A DNA stretch of 64,000 bases from Strongylocentrotus purpuratus (GCF_000002235.5 NW_022145604.1:28493291-28557290); one strand, 5' to 3'; counted from the stretch's first letter, positions 11,784 through 25,010 are shown. The notes: a model not told the origin generated them from the sequence alone. Program-made: numbers and translations.

Positions 11784-12055
11784 GTCGTGGTCAAGTGGAT
11801 ACGTCGCTGGACTGTCGATCGCAAGGTCCGCGGTTCGAGTCCCACCGCAGCACTAATGTCCTTTGGCAAGACATTGATCTACATTTGCCAAACTCAACCC
11901 AGGTGATGTAAATGGGTACCTGGCAGGAATTAATTCCTTGAAATGCTGGAGCGCTGTATAAACGGCTGCTAGGCTAAAGCCGGGGTAATAATAAATGTGC
12001 CTCGGAATAGAATTATCTAGATAGATGGCTGAAATGCCTATTATTATTATTATTA
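11784..12055 (+). mobile_element. tRNA-derived SINE
   Basis: The head at 11784-11850 looks like a tRNA: GTGGTCAAGTGGATACG as an A-box region and CGGTTCGAGTCCC as a B box. The body includes ggtacctggcaggaattaat and gctggagcgctgtataaacg, and the tail is (ATT)n near 12040-12055. The (ATT)n tail matches that of the LINE at 9225-9853, which hints at a shared priming machinery. Confidence 0.85.
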
Positions 12056-12153
12056 TTTATTTATGATATTATTTGATCGACCATTGATAATATTCAAGTG
12101 CCCTGGAAGATATTTTCTGCCAAATTTGTGACTACCGGTAGGCACCGCAAAAC

Positions 12154-13105
12154 GGCTTGTCTCAAAAGGGTGCGGTGCATTGAGAACGGATATTAATCGC
12201 GGGGGGGGGGGGGGGGGGTTTCTTGAAAGGATGCGTTAACTTGTCTTCCACATCAGTCGTTTATAATAGAATTTAAGGAATACAAATTTAAGTCGTTTCA
12301 ATTGAAATAATCAAAATTGAAACAGATTGAAAATAAAATCAGGCAGATCAGGTGTTTATAAGAATTAAATTAATGAATAACATGAAACACAATCAAATGA
12401 AATATTAAAGGAGAAAAAAGTGATGATGATTAAACTTTAAGCCTTACGAAAGGGCGTGAGCGCATTAACTTGGTTTTGAACCCAAATTTGTTTTGGCAAA
12501 ATTTTAAAAAAATAAAAAATAAAAAAAGCATATGCACCTCTACAGATTTTCTCCTTCAATTTGTTCTTTAATCAAATTCAATTCAATGTAAGATTTTAAA
12601 AAATACAATATAAATGTGTGTCTAATTAAAATAGAAGAAGTAAAAAGGCGACTAATTTCTATTTGTTATTTCATTTGCAAGGACTGTTAACTATGCAAGA
12701 CTAGTTTACATTAACAAATTAGTTCCATACATAGAAAGAAAGGGATATTTTTGTTTGTTATTTTAATAAATATACAACTGATATGCAAGACTAGGTAAAC
12801 ACGTTTATTTGACATTTTTAAATATTTAAGTTAATTATTTCATTGTGTTTTTTTGTTATTTATTGATTTTATTCTAGTAAACGCCTGATATGCAAGACTA
12901 CATTTGTTAGATTTTCTATCTGTTTCAATTTTGATTATTTCAACAACTTAAATTTTGATTCCTTAAATTCCATTATAATTAAACGACTGATGTGGAAGTC
13001 TAGTCAAAGCACCCTTTTGAGAAAAGCCCCCATTCCCAACGCTTATCTCGAAAGGGTGTGTTAAAGTGATTTTCGTTCTCAACTCACACCCTTTAGAGAC
13101 AGCTT
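12154..13105. mobile_element. Long-arm inverted-repeat element (about 950 bp)
   Basis: About 190 bp at each end are imperfect inverted copies: ctcaaaagggtg, cttccacatcagtcgttta and aatcaaaattgaaacagat on the left return as reverse complements on the right. Between the arms the motif TATGCAAGACTAG recurs at 12692, 12782 and 12889, and a degenerate copy lies at 12988. A 19-base G run sits in the left arm. No transposase frame was found. Confidence 0.75.
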
Positions 13106-13166
13106 TAGAGTATAATTTTTTTGTTTAAATCTAAAAACAAATTGGAAGCACACACCAATCTGACAG

Positions 13167-15713
13167 TAGGGGCATTTACACTGTCTTCCAAACACGCCAA
13201 AAAATGCCAAACCGGAGCCTGAACGCGATGTTACCGAGGGCAACTACGCTTTACCGGCAGAAATGCCAAGCCCGAAACATTCCAAAACGAAGTGTGATCT
13301 TTTGGCGTGTTTGGCAAGTATAAACGCTCGTAGTTGTAACATCTTGATGTTAGGTCACATGACTTGAGGTGCGGGGCTACATGTTGTCCTTGAAGAAAAT
13401 TATAGAACGATAAATACAAAGAATAACATGAGAGAAGGTGATTGAAGGAAGAAACAAAGAATAACATAAGGAAAGACAGAAAGAGAAAATGATAGAAGGA
13501 AGAAACAAAGAATAACATAAGGAAAGACAACAAGAGGAAGTGATAGAAGGAAAAAACCAAGAATACATTAGGAAAGACAGAAAGAGAAAGTGATAGAAGG
13601 AAGAAATATAGAATAACATAATGAAAAACAGAAAGAGAAGGTATAGAAGGAAGAAACAAAGAATAACATAAGGAAAGACAGAAAGAGAAAGTGATAGAAG
13701 GAAGAAATAAAGAATAACATAAGAAAAGACAGAAAGAGAAGGTGATAGAAGGAAGAAACAAAGAATAACATAAGGAAAGACAGAAAAAGAAAGTGATAGA
13801 GGGAAGAAATAAAGAATCACATAATGAAAAACAGAAAGAGAAGGTGATAGAAGGAAGAAACAAAGAATTACATAAGGAAAGACAGAAAGAGAAAGTGATA
13901 GAAGGAAGAAACAAAGAATAACATAAGGAAAGACAGAAAGAGAAAGTGATAGAAGGAAGAAACAAAGAATAACATAAGGAAAGACAGAAAGGGAAAGTGA
14001 TAGAAGGAAGAAATAAAGAATAACATGAGGAAAAAACAGACAGAGAAGGTGATAGAAGGAAGAAACAAAGAACAACATAAGGAATGCAGAAATAGAAAGT
14101 GATAGAAGGGAGAAATTAATAATAACATAAGGAAAAACAGAAAGAGAAAGTGATAGAGGGGAGAAATAAAGAATCACATAATGAAAAACAGAAAGAGAAG
14201 GTGATAGAAGGAAGAAATAAAGAATAACATAAGGAAAGACAGAAAGAGAAAGTGATAGAAGGAAGAAATAAAGAATAACATAAGGAAAAACAGAAAGAGA
14301 AGGTGATAGAAGGAAGAAACAAAGAACAACATAAGGAATGCAGAAAGAGCAAGTGATAGAAGGGAGAAATAAAGAATAACATAAGGAAAAACAGAAAGAG
14401 AAGGTGAGAGAAGGTGATAGAAGGAGGAAATAAAGAATAACATAAGGAAAAAACAGAAAGAGAAGGTGATAGAAGGAAGAAACAAAGAACAACATAAGGA
14501 ATGCAGAAAGAGAAAGTGATAGAAGGGAGAAATAAAAAATAACATGAGGAAAGACAGAAAGAGAAAGTGGTAGAGGGGAGAAATAAAGAATCACAAAATG
14601 AAATACAGAAAGAGAAGGTGATAGAAGGAAGAAACAAAGAATAACATAAGGAAAGAAAGAAAGAGAAAGTGATAGAAGGAAGAAACAAAGAATAATATAA
14701 GGAAAGACAGAAAGAGAAAGTGATAGAAGGAAGAAACAAAGAATAACATAAGGAAAGACAGAAAGAGAAAGTGATAGAAGGAAGAAATAAAGAATAACAT
14801 AAGGAAAAACAGAAAGAGAAGGTGATAGAAGGAAGAAACAAAGAACAACATGAGGAATGCAGAAAGCGAAAGTGATAGAAGGGAGAAATAAAGAATAACA
14901 TAAGGAAAAACAGAAAGAGAAAGTGATAGAGGGGAGAAATAAAGAATCACATAATGAAAAACAGAAAGAGAAGGTGATAGAAGGAAGAAACAAAGAATAA
15001 CATAAGGAAAGACAGAAAGAGAGAGTGATAGAAGGAAGAGACAAAGAATAACATAAGGAAAGACAGAAAGAGAAAGTGATAGAAGGAAGAAACAAAGAAT
15101 AACATAAGGAAAGACAGAAAGAGAAGGTGATAGAAGGAAGAAACAAAGAACAACATAAGGAAAGACAGAAAGAGAAATTGATAGAAGGGAGAAATAAAGA
15201 ATAACATGAGGAAAGACAGAAAGAAAAGGTGATAGAAGGAAGAAACAAAGAATAACATGAGGAAAGACAGAAAGAGAAAGTGATAGAATGATAAAAACAA
15301 AGAATAACATAAGAGAAGGCGATAGAAAGTAAAAACAAAGAATAACATAAAAGAAGGTAAAAGAAGGAAGAAACAAAGAATAACATAAGAGAAAGTGATA
15401 GAATGATACAAAAACAAAGAATAACATAAGAGAAGGTGATAAAAAGAAAAAACAAAGAATAACATAAAAGAAGGTAAAAGAAGGAAGAAACAAAAAATAA
15501 TATATGGAAAGACAGAAAGAAAAAATGATAAAGAATATAATAATATTAATCATAGGTTTTGCATCTGAGTGCCGCGCATGCGCATTACCAACTGAAACAC
15601 ACCAAAACATCACTGAGTTTTTCAGTCGGTGACGTTTCAGCACAAGTGTAAACGGGTGCGCGAAACATCGCGATTTTAGGAAATGAGGTTTTTGACAGTA
15701 TAAATGCGCCTAG
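13167..15713. mobile_element. Inverted-repeat element with minisatellite core
   Basis: The ends match in inverted orientation: GGGGCATTTACACTGTC at 13169 and, on the opposite strand, AGGCGCATTTATACTGTC at 15694-15712. The left part also folds on itself (13168-13203 against 13298-13335, sharing CCAAACACGCCAAAA). The central 2.1 kb is a 51-bp tandem array. No transposase is visible. The borders are less certain than the array, because no target duplication is clear. Confidence 0.5.
13433..15530. repeat. 51-bp polypurine minisatellite, about 40 copies
   Basis: The unit is built from agaaacaaagaataacataa, ggaaagacagaaagagaaag and tgatagaagga (51 bp). The variant marker aatcacataatg recurs at about 13815, 14172, 14589 and 14945, giving spacings near 357, 417 and 356 bp, so a higher-order unit of about 7 monomers exists. 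Because 51 is divisible by 3 and the minus strand is pyrimidine-rich, very long open frames arise by chance in several frames. Confidence 0.95.
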
Positions 15714-17737
15714 TGGTATTTTTGGCTCTGTTTTGTAGGTCTACCTATGTTTGTCTGATTTTGAGTCTGTTGTGATAGATTAGTTACAACAATCTCAGGG
15801 AGTTCTTAATGCGACCAGTTTGTAATCCGTGACTGTGACTGGGGCTTTATTGCTTTACTTTTCTTCAGAGCAACTTGCTGTTCATTTTGATTCTCTTTTC
15901 AAGTCCTAAAAGGAAAGCTCTCCTTCAGAGATTTAGAGGAGGCCCAGGGGTATAACATTCTTGTCTGAATCATGCAAAATCATGCTAATGTATGCACAAT
16001 TGTATGTATCAAGTGATATTATATTCATTGACACTATAAATATTATGATAACTTATGCAAAATATATGCAATAATTCAATATTGCAAGATAAGAACATGA
16101 AACATTGAAAAGGTATCACTTTCTAAACATGGCCAGGAACCACAAACCATCAAAGAGTCACCAGAAACTATATTTTGGGGTTTAGGTCTGATTTTCAAAG
16201 AGGGGATTTCCCAGCTTCACTCAAATTATATATTTTTTTAGTCATCAAAATTAGATGTTCAATGTCTCCCCCCCCCCCCCCCATCCCTGCCTCGAGAATT
16301 TGACCCCAATTATTTATTTTGTACAATACATTTATTAACCTGCTTAGTGTAAGATGATTAGAGACATGGATTCAAATGATAGACTAGTATCATTCTCTAA
16401 AAAATATATTCGTAAAGGTTGGAATCTCATCAAATGATGAGTTGGGGTGGGGGCAGAAAGGGGGGGGGGTGAATGTATCGATATATATGGCAATTGTCAC
16501 CTCCCATCTAGGCAGCAATGAGCTAGAATAACGACATATCCAAGTATGATGCTAGTTGCTGGAATGCATCTTATCTGGTGTATTTTTCATGATGAATGAC
16601 TTATTTACTGTATTAAACTAGGTGTACTTTCTAAATATTTACAATTTGGTCTTGTCAAATTATTTAAATCTTTAAAAGGAAATATAAATGCCAATGCCCA
16701 ACTCTTTTTGTGTGTCTCGGAGTCCCTCCACTCTCCTTATGGACTTTGACCCAAATTAGATTTTACAAGTATTGCCAATGCATGTACGTCATTAGTGAAA
16801 ATACATAATTCCAGTACATTGTCTTCATTAAAAGTTGTGATTTACCCAGTTTGATCAAAAGGCTTCCAACCAATCACAAACCTATAGATTTCTATCTATT
16901 TGGTACGCAGTGGCATCTCTATGGGGGTAGGGGCACGTGCGTTTGAAGAGAGCAAAAAAGGGGGGCACGCAAAACGTAAAAGAGAGATAAACGGGGAGAT
17001 GAAAGGGGAGAAAAGAAGAAAACTTGTGATCCCATTGAATACATGCGCCCCAAGATGCGAGGCTAAATGCATTAGTAATATAATTTTGTTAAAGCTAGGT
17101 CGTGACTCGCAGAAGAAGGTTGCACAGGATCTCCTAATTTTGCACACTAATATAGATATAGTTTATAATTAGCAGTTTTTAAATGGCTCCAAATTTGACA
17201 CCAAAATGTAATTCCCTTTGCTTTGCCCCCTTTTCTAAGTTTCACCAGCCTTTTATGAGATATTGCACCCTAAATAACTGAACTTTTACAATGGGATTCA
17301 ACTTTCTCAAAAGAAAATCATCTTTTAACCTTTGAAGAAAAATTTAACTGAAGAAAATTTGAAAAATCTTATCTTTGGGTGACTGCGCTATATTCCTTGA
17401 CCATCGTGTTCGTTAATTTTGTCCAACATTTAAGTAGAAATGAATAGAAAACCACTTATCAATGATTAAGATACGATAGTATACATAGACCTACAACTCG
17501 ATCGCTTTGCTCCCTTGCAAAATTCCTAAGCTGGTCGCCTTATTCACTTGCTTGTGCAGTTATGTAGATAAGTTGGGGCAATATGGGGGGGGGGGGGGGG
17601 GGCAAGTTACATTGATTACTCTAGGCGCCACTGTTCATACAGAGTTGTGAATTGATTTCAAGTTATTCAAGATAAAGGTGGTTTGGAGTTAGTATCACAA
17701 CTAAGATGGGACCCAGAATTCAAAAGATAGATGTGAT
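15714..17737. other. Intron, no gene recognised
   Basis: AT-rich sequence with poly-C (16268-16281) and poly-G (16460, 17585-17602) runs. The overlapping short frames at 16896-17172 lack any recognisable motif. Confidence 0.4.
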
Positions 17738-17741
17738 TTAA

Positions 17742-18275
17742 AGATACTATGTCCCTTTTGCAGCCAACATCAAATTCTGTAGAACTTTGCAGGAATTGTC
17801 AATATGTCATGTATGTCCTATCTGTGAAATTTAAACGTTAGCAGTGTCCTAATATTCAAATTATGCAAGGAAACCGGTTTACTTGCTAGACTTCACTGTC
17901 AGACACTATTGAGTGACTGACTGGCTTTTTCATCTTTGGTAATAACATACATAAAATGAGCTGTAAAGGGTACATTAGCATTTGTCTACATCAATAACCC
18001 ACTTCTTTTAATGGCCAAAATTTAACTGATTCAATCTTTGCGCAGCATAAAATGTACGACCATTCGGTACAATGGTCTGAAAAATCTGACTATTACTTAC
18101 TGGCTCTATAGCTCCTAAGTCGATTCGACAACTAATAGTCGTTATTTTCCCACTTAAAGACATTTTCAAGCCCACTTTTTTTGAGGGAAGTTATAAATTA
18201 GTATTGTTTTTCAAATGCTGTTGGAATTTAACCTTTTCATTTTTTGGCCTGCAAATGGGACATAGTACATGTACC
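17742..18275 (+). mobile_element. TTAA-type MITE, copy 1
   Basis: The ends are inverted: AGATACTATGTCCCTTTTGC on the left and, reversed, ACTATGTCCCATTTGCAGG on the right. A second copy at 61436-61852 has the same ends and body (for example gtagaactttgcagga and cttcactgtcagaca). TTAA precedes the left end; the right flank is TTGA, a likely decayed duplication. Confidence 0.8.
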
Positions 18276-18399
18276 TTGAAGCGCAATACGAAATTGGGAG
18301 ATACTGGATGGTTTGGGTTCAGAATTTGTACGCCACTCCTCTTTTTTCTTCTTTAAAATGAAAGACATCAATTGCAAATACTAGATGACAGCATCCTCC

Positions 18400-21300
18400 G
18401 CCGAGTAGTGGCGCGATCCTTAGTGATTGCAAGACCCCCACTAACCGCGCTAGAATAGGGTCCAGACCAATTGCTCAATGTGACGTCAAGGGTCCAAAGT
18501 TCACACACAAGTGATTCATAAGTATTCATGAAGTCGCCGTCAATCAAACTTCGCTCGCGATGTTTTATGTTTTACACGTGGGATCCTAGTCCAGACAAAA
18601 ACCTAGCGACCTTGCGACAGGGTCACAAGATCAAGCCTTATTACGTAATTTTGATAGCGCCCAATAGCATATCCATACACGTCCTGCTGTGTGCTATGTG
18701 ACATTTCCCTGCCTTATGCACAGATTCCTAGCTAACTATACTTCGCTGTACGAAACGCTTTCATTTAGCGTTCGGCAGGATTCAACGTTGTCTATTTGCA
18801 AGACCCTATTACAAAGCTATAAGCGTCATTTTTAAAGACGTGCACTGGAAATTGATAAATATTGGAAAATATATAACTTTAAATAATAATTGTGCATTAT
18901 TGTTTTCATTTTAAATATATTTTGTTTAGATATCAAATCAATATTTCACTTTTTTTGTGAAATTATCAGCATGCGTTTATGACAATATTATTTTGGTACC
19001 TAAATACAGAGGGTCAAAGTCAAATATCATGCTTATATAGGTCCATGCTTAGTTTTTGAGATGCTTGCCACTATCAAACTAAGCATAAGTTATTTATTAA
19101 AAAGATTTTATCATATCACACAATATTTCAGAATTTTTTATTTTTTATTGGCCCTTTTGACGAAAAATCGTATTTTGTTAATAATATTTCAAGGGAACCT
19201 TGAACCACCATGAGTTTCGTGTCATATTACAGTAGATCAAATTATCTACATTTCAATACCAATCTCAACGGAATTGAAATTAATTAACGACGCAATTTTA
19301 AAGAGATGGTTCATTGAAATGTGGAAAATGGGCAAATTACACCTCTACTGATTGCTGAGAACATTAACAAAATGAGCAAAGTACTTTTGAAGCCCTCACT
19401 GTTGTGAGGAATGAATTAAATGCAATTTTGTTACCCTTTCCTGAACCCACTCACTAAGTGAATTGACGGCGTTATTTTACATGCGAAACGATGACGTCAC
19501 AATATGAACTACCTACATCACACAATCGGGACAATGTTGGATACCCATTGCAATTTTCAGATATGGGTTAACGTTGTTTGTATATTTACCGCCAGTGGTG
19601 ATATTTCCTATTTTGGGGCATTTTGAACGAGATACACTGAATAAATGATACTTTCTACAAATGTTTGTTTGATTTTGATATTTTTTTCCGTCACATTTGA
19701 GCATAAAAATCGGAAAACTAATCACACATTCTGAGGGCACTTCAGCGTGTATGTGTCTGATCTGGGAAGGCAAAGGACATTTTGCATGCTGACCTAACGA
19801 CTCTTTTGGAGTAAAATAGGCGACAAATTTACATTGAATTGTCCAGATATTCATTACAAAAATGTGTGATTAGGCTGATTAATTTACATTTTTGATAAAT
19901 TAAGTCGTATAGGACCTGATAAACCGAGAGAAACAGATCAGTCCGGTTCGCGATTCACGGCTAGCTCGAGCGCCGGGCTACGGGCTAGGCTGGCTAGCAA
20001 GCTGCGCTAGATGTGATGCACGCATAGAGGTCAGTGTATTGCACACATAGTACATGCACAGAGTACGCACGCACAGCTACCAGCTACGGGAAACTTGAAC
20101 GCTACATCGACGATATATTCACTCGCTTTTTGCAAGTTATATACCATTTATCTAGACTAACGTCAGATTAAGAACCAAAACCATGCCATGGAGGAGCCTT
20201 CTGGAGTATACTCAAGTATATTTTCGTCCATATCCATATTTCCAGGGGATTTTGATGAAGGTAAAAAGCGTTAGGTATAAATGGGTACGGTACTCGAGAG
20301 TCAATGCAATACATGTGAATAGCACGCAAACTGCATCTCGCACCGTCGTCAATCATTTCAGCTGAGCTGCCGCTGTTCATATTGTGTCGTCACTTCAAAA
20401 ATCAGCTGACTTACGATGTTTTGGGGGCGTTGAGTGGGTTGATTTTTCGTCAAGTTCAATCAACTTTTATAAATTTCGCTCGAATGTTCAAGTTACACAA
20501 ATGTAATGATTTTACTCAGTGTAATTTTTCGATTGCAATGATACCAAATTCAGTCAAGTTTGAAATCAATAAACCATCTCTTTAAGTAAAAGAACATGAC
20601 TTTGGGGTGATTTTTTTTCTCTAAAATTGCATTCTATCCAAAAACGTTATTACCCATATATCAAAATTCGAAGTGCCTTTTTGCGAAGTTTCCAGGAAAA
20701 TTCGCATGTAAAAAATGCATGAGCAATGTAATTGCAATTTGCATTGAACCAAACTTCTATTTTTGTTTAATACAGATCTTAATCTTTTTTTCCTTTTTTT
20801 TTTGGATTCCATATAAAAACAAAAAAATCATGAAAGTTGCGTAGAAATGGCTTGCATTTCACACATCTGATAATGTGTTTGAATTGAACCTGAAATAGGC
20901 ATTTTCTAGTAAGAAAGTACATCTCCAAAGTATAAGTCTGAATAATACAATTATAAACTGAACTAGAATGTAGGATGACTGTTACGGAGAAAACGGAGTC
21001 ATCCATTACTGGTAAAATAAATCATCATTCACAATAGAGCAGTTAAATGATAATCTCAGATCAACAAAAAAGACAAATCCACGAGAGTATTGGAAATTTT
21101 GGAAAACGAAAAAAGTAATAAGGCCTCACAAATGATTTTGTACATCTTTCGTAATTTAAATGTTGCTCAAGTTAAAACAGGAGCACTAAGTACACCATCC
21201 CGAAATAGTGTCAAAATTGGACATAAATTATGAACTTTGCCGTTTGAAATATATGTACAATACAGTGTAGGTGCATGTCAATGTAATAGAGACACAATTA

Positions 21301-21880
21301 AATGCAATCGTAATCACCAAGCAAGATGCATGTACAGCGCTAGTATAGTTCGAAAATTTGGAAGTTGGATATGCAATGCCGCTATTGTTTCTAGTAGTAC
21401 GTGTAGCTATGCCTACATACAGCGTTTGCACCATGGACTTATAATACACTATGCATGTATATAACACAGCAGTTTATATCTTCAGACCTTATTGTATCTT
21501 TAGAGGAAATAATGTTAAAGAAGAAGTTTTAATGGTCATTGTACATCTAATTTTAATTTGAAGATTAATTCTGATGCAACATAGCACTTTTTTAAAGAAT
21601 ATAAAATCATTTTATCACTAGATCAAACCAGATTTTCCCAATCCTACTTCAAAATGCTGTAAAGCAAAGACTAGTACTTTGGCTGAGAGGCGCGGCCAAT
21701 TTAATTGCTTTCCCTGAAAAATCTCAGGGAAAGTCGTTAGCTTTGAGCAATTGGTCTGGACCCTATTCTAGCGCGGTTAGTGGGGGTCTCGCAATCACTA
21801 AGGATCGCGCCATCACTCGGCTTAACGTTTATAGTCGGCGAATAACAAAAATCAATATAGGGTCCAGAACTGGACTACTA
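18400..21880. repeat. Repeat complex bounded by inverted 77-bp copies
   Basis: 18400-18478 and 21744-21820 are inverted near-copies (shared GGCGCGATCCTTAGTGATTG, CTAACCGCGCTAGAATAGGG). The right copy continues to about 21880 (tatagtcggcgaataac and atagggtccagaac), matching the palindromic MITE at 53679-53888. This may be one transposon of 3.5 kb or two MITE halves in opposite orientation. Between them are AT-rich repeats shared with 57031-57330 and a TTAA element. Confidence 0.55.
19302..20581. mobile_element. 1.28-kb TTAA element inserted in an older repeat
   Basis: The terminal inverted repeats are AGAGATGGTTCATTGA and AGAGATGGTTTATTGA (reversed). TTAA flanks both sides (19298-19301 and 20582-20585). 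A paralogous empty site exists near 57180-57200: there the flanks cgcaatttt and gagtaagaaa are contiguous, as expected before insertion. The TTAA duplication fits piggyBac- or Kolobok-like mobilisation. No transposase is seen; a 113-codon minus frame (19513-19854) is of unknown meaning. Confidence 0.8.
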
Positions 21881-21881
21881 C

Positions 21882-24800
21882 CTAGTCTACACTGTCTCTT
21901 CCACCTTCACTTTATTGTGGTATCGGGCCATTTAGCAGCTTGTCCTAGGCAGTTGTGAGGGAGATCCGAGTTGAATTTTTTTCATTGATTTCCCTCTCTG
22001 ATTTTTCACAATGTGTTTGCACAAATCTTTGGTTCTTGTAAGAGTGTGTAGAGTTTGATATTATCTCCTCCATAAGGCGCTCCAGCTAATCCAGGACATC
22101 ATTGATGCTGTGGATGCAATCGGTGCATAATCACATATAAATCTTAAACCGCGTCTCTGATCTAGGACTGAAATACTCTGGAACTCCTTTTTTAGTGTAT
22201 AGTCGTCCGGTACTAATCTGTCATATCTACACCAAGTTCTTTAACAATTTTCTTGGTACCTGTCACTAAGTGATTCAACTAGCAATCATACCAGGCCGAA
22301 AATGAGAGGATCTCCCAGCTCATCCAAAAGCCAATTGAATGCAACATCATTATGATCATAAAGATTCAATTTCAACAAATCAAAAGGAATACTAAAGGAC
22401 TTTAAGTTATTAATAAAAGATGTACTGTATATGTGATGTTATATCATTACATACCAAATTGTAACCTATAAATTAGTTGAAACTAAATGCCATCTCTGCT
22501 AATCCTCTTCGTTATTTCTTCATTTCAATTTTAAAACTTGTTTTTGTGTGTATAGCTTGCATATTGGCCCCTTTCCCCTTTATATAATAAGCCCCTGATC
22601 ATTACAAATCTCTTAAATCGTTTAGACCCTGTCTGTCTTATGAATCCAAATCTCATGTTATTTCACCAATGACTTTAACCGGTTTCTCGTCCCTCAACAA
22701 ATCAATCAATCAATCAATCATGACAAAGAAAGATGAATACCGGTACTTATATTTTGAGGTATTGAAAAGTTACGACTGTACCAATATACATGGGAAAATC
22801 AATCATGGAGAGTAAAACTTTTGAGAAAGAGGGAAAGGAAGCAAGAAGGATATGGTGTTGGCATGTACGTGCATATATGCTTGCCCTTAACAATCTAGGC
22901 ATAATTGATTAACACTGATTTTTCTAAATTATATTGTTCTTGGCACTAATATCTACAGATTGTTTTTAACTGGGGGGGGGGGGGGGGTAGATGGGCGTGC
23001 CACACGGAAAGGGGTAGTCCAGATTCAGTCCGTTCGTTCTTTTTATCCCCCACCACACACAGCGCGGTCTCTCTACTGATCGCGCAATCCCCAAATTTCC
23101 GTCCACACGAACGTCCAGACGAATCTGCCAGTGTCGGGGGTCAAAAGTTCGCGCTAATGTATGCTGACGTAGTGCCTTCGCTTATGCCCCAATGAATATG
23201 CATTAGTAACATCGTCGAGCTTTGTTTGTATTAGGATTAGGTCAGCCCTGCCTGAAACCTTGGACCATGCTGAAACTCTACACGCACTGCCCCGATGCAG
23301 TGGAAAACACATTGGGTGGAAGTCCATGGTTTTAGCCACTTACTGGTGTTTGGCCTACTACCAGGGAGCCCAACTCCCTGATCTCTTCACATGCATGCAA
23401 ACTGTATTCTTGTCTGAATTCAATAAGATTCTGACTTGCAATCACTGCCATTATCTCTTGTTGCATGAATAAATCAGCAGTAAATTTAAGATTGTGGTCT
23501 CCTGCATTTGTCAATTAAGTTGAAATGATTTGTAAACCGTTGAATAAAGGTAGAATTATTATATAATTTTTTATTATATTATATGATCATCGGCCTATAT
23601 ATATTTTGACTTTTATTAAAGAACCTCGTTTAACGAAATAATGATACTATAAATTATAATGATATGAAAGTCACTTAATTCAACATAAAAACGCTCAGGC
23701 ATTTGACACGGCACATAAATATGTCTCTATACAATTCTCTTTCGTTCATGACTCGTACTCGTTGGAATGATGAGCCACAGACAAAATTTATTTATATGTA
23801 TTTGTTATACGGGGCAAACTTTCATATTTTCTTTGGGGTATATTGAGCTAGTATTAGGAATTTGGACCACCAAGATTAATATCATTCTTACGTGTTTTTT
23901 TTTCCCGAAGGACGGGAAAAGGGGAAATCTTGTTTGGGAACATGATGATCTGAACAGGGGGTCGGAATACTTTAGGTGTCGGGAGGGGAAAATAAGAACG
24001 AACATCAGTGGACGAAAGACATTCGTGGTTTAAGAAGAAAAAGAGTGGGCCTATTCCCAATTCTTTTGGCTTATTATTTTATTTCCATCTATAGAGAGTG
24101 AGCAAAGAGCGGCAAAAAGTCTAATGGATGGTCCAATACGATTTACTTTTGGCTGTGAGCGCGCAAGTGACATCAATCAGATTGTACGAGAAGTTTGAAG
24201 TCCTAAATGATTTATTTGCAAAAGTTACTTTCATTAAAACTTTTAACCGTATATTCGATTAAATGAAGCTTTAAACACTTAAAACAGTTTAAGTCTGAAG
24301 AAGGATTTAGAACTTAAGAGAGTATGCGATACTGAAATATTGAGCCTCATGATATTCATTATTAAATCTGAAAGGTTTGTGCCCGGTTGAAAAATCTCTT
24401 CGACTTAAAATAATAAACCATTCGCGCTTAGAAATAAGTCTTATTTTGTAGAGCATTATTCATGTTAATATTATAACGGAAAACCTAGTCTGTGAACAGT
24501 ATTGTAAGTGTTGCCTTGTTTCATTCACTTAGACTTTTATGAGGCAATATATTGAGTGGGAAGTGGTGAAAATAGGAACGAACAGATACATGTATCTGCG
24601 GACGAAAGAGACGGATGGAGGAAGCCAAGAATATGTAAATTATATCTATCTTGGACATGTTTATTTTGACGTTCGTAGAGCATAGTTCATGTTCCAATTA
24701 AAGGTGGAATAAACCTAATTAGCGAATAATAATAGGATTATTAATAATAATGATAATAATGACAACAACAACAAAAAACGATTAAAAATAAGTAATGATA

Positions 24801-24890
24801 GCAATAACAATGATAATGATAGATGTTCATCATTTATCTTAATGGTGTAATACTGTTCTTTATTTAATCAATGTTGATTTTCATGTTTCG
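21882..24890. other. Intron, no gene recognised
   Basis: AT-rich sequence with a (caat)n run near 22705, a poly-G run (22973-22987), and a more CG-rich patch at 23000-23180 that shows no exon signature. The AT-only stretch at 23560-23600 is low complexity. Small frames here carry no motif I know. Confidence 0.4.
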
Positions 24891-24899
24891 ATATGGGCA

Positions 24900-25010
24900 T
24901 CAAGTATCCATGTGTTTGTTGTAGTAAGCCAGTGAAACGAAATCAAAAAGCTCTTCGGTATGTTCAAAGTACGGGGAATGGGTTCACATTAAGTGTGACA
25001 GAATTCCACG
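24900..25010 (+). mobile_element. LINE ORF scrap with PHD-like zinc finger
   Basis: The plus strand reads KYPCVCCSKPVKRNQKALR and, after a frame shift, CSKYGEWVHIKCD. The C..C...V..N.KA...C....WVH.KC pattern resembles the PHD-like finger found in ORFs of some invertebrate LINEs. It is a short decayed piece and may belong to the same lost element as 26950-27290. Confidence 0.5.

Noticed and set aside
11797-11850. Possible tRNA gene
   Set aside because: The promoter boxes are present but acceptor stem pairing is not, and a SINE body with (ATT)n tail follows.
13377-15455. 692-codon minus-strand open frame of 17-residue repeats, with overlapping long frames
   Set aside because: It lies wholly in a 51-bp minisatellite; the pyrimidine-rich strand cannot easily form stop codons and several frames are open at once.
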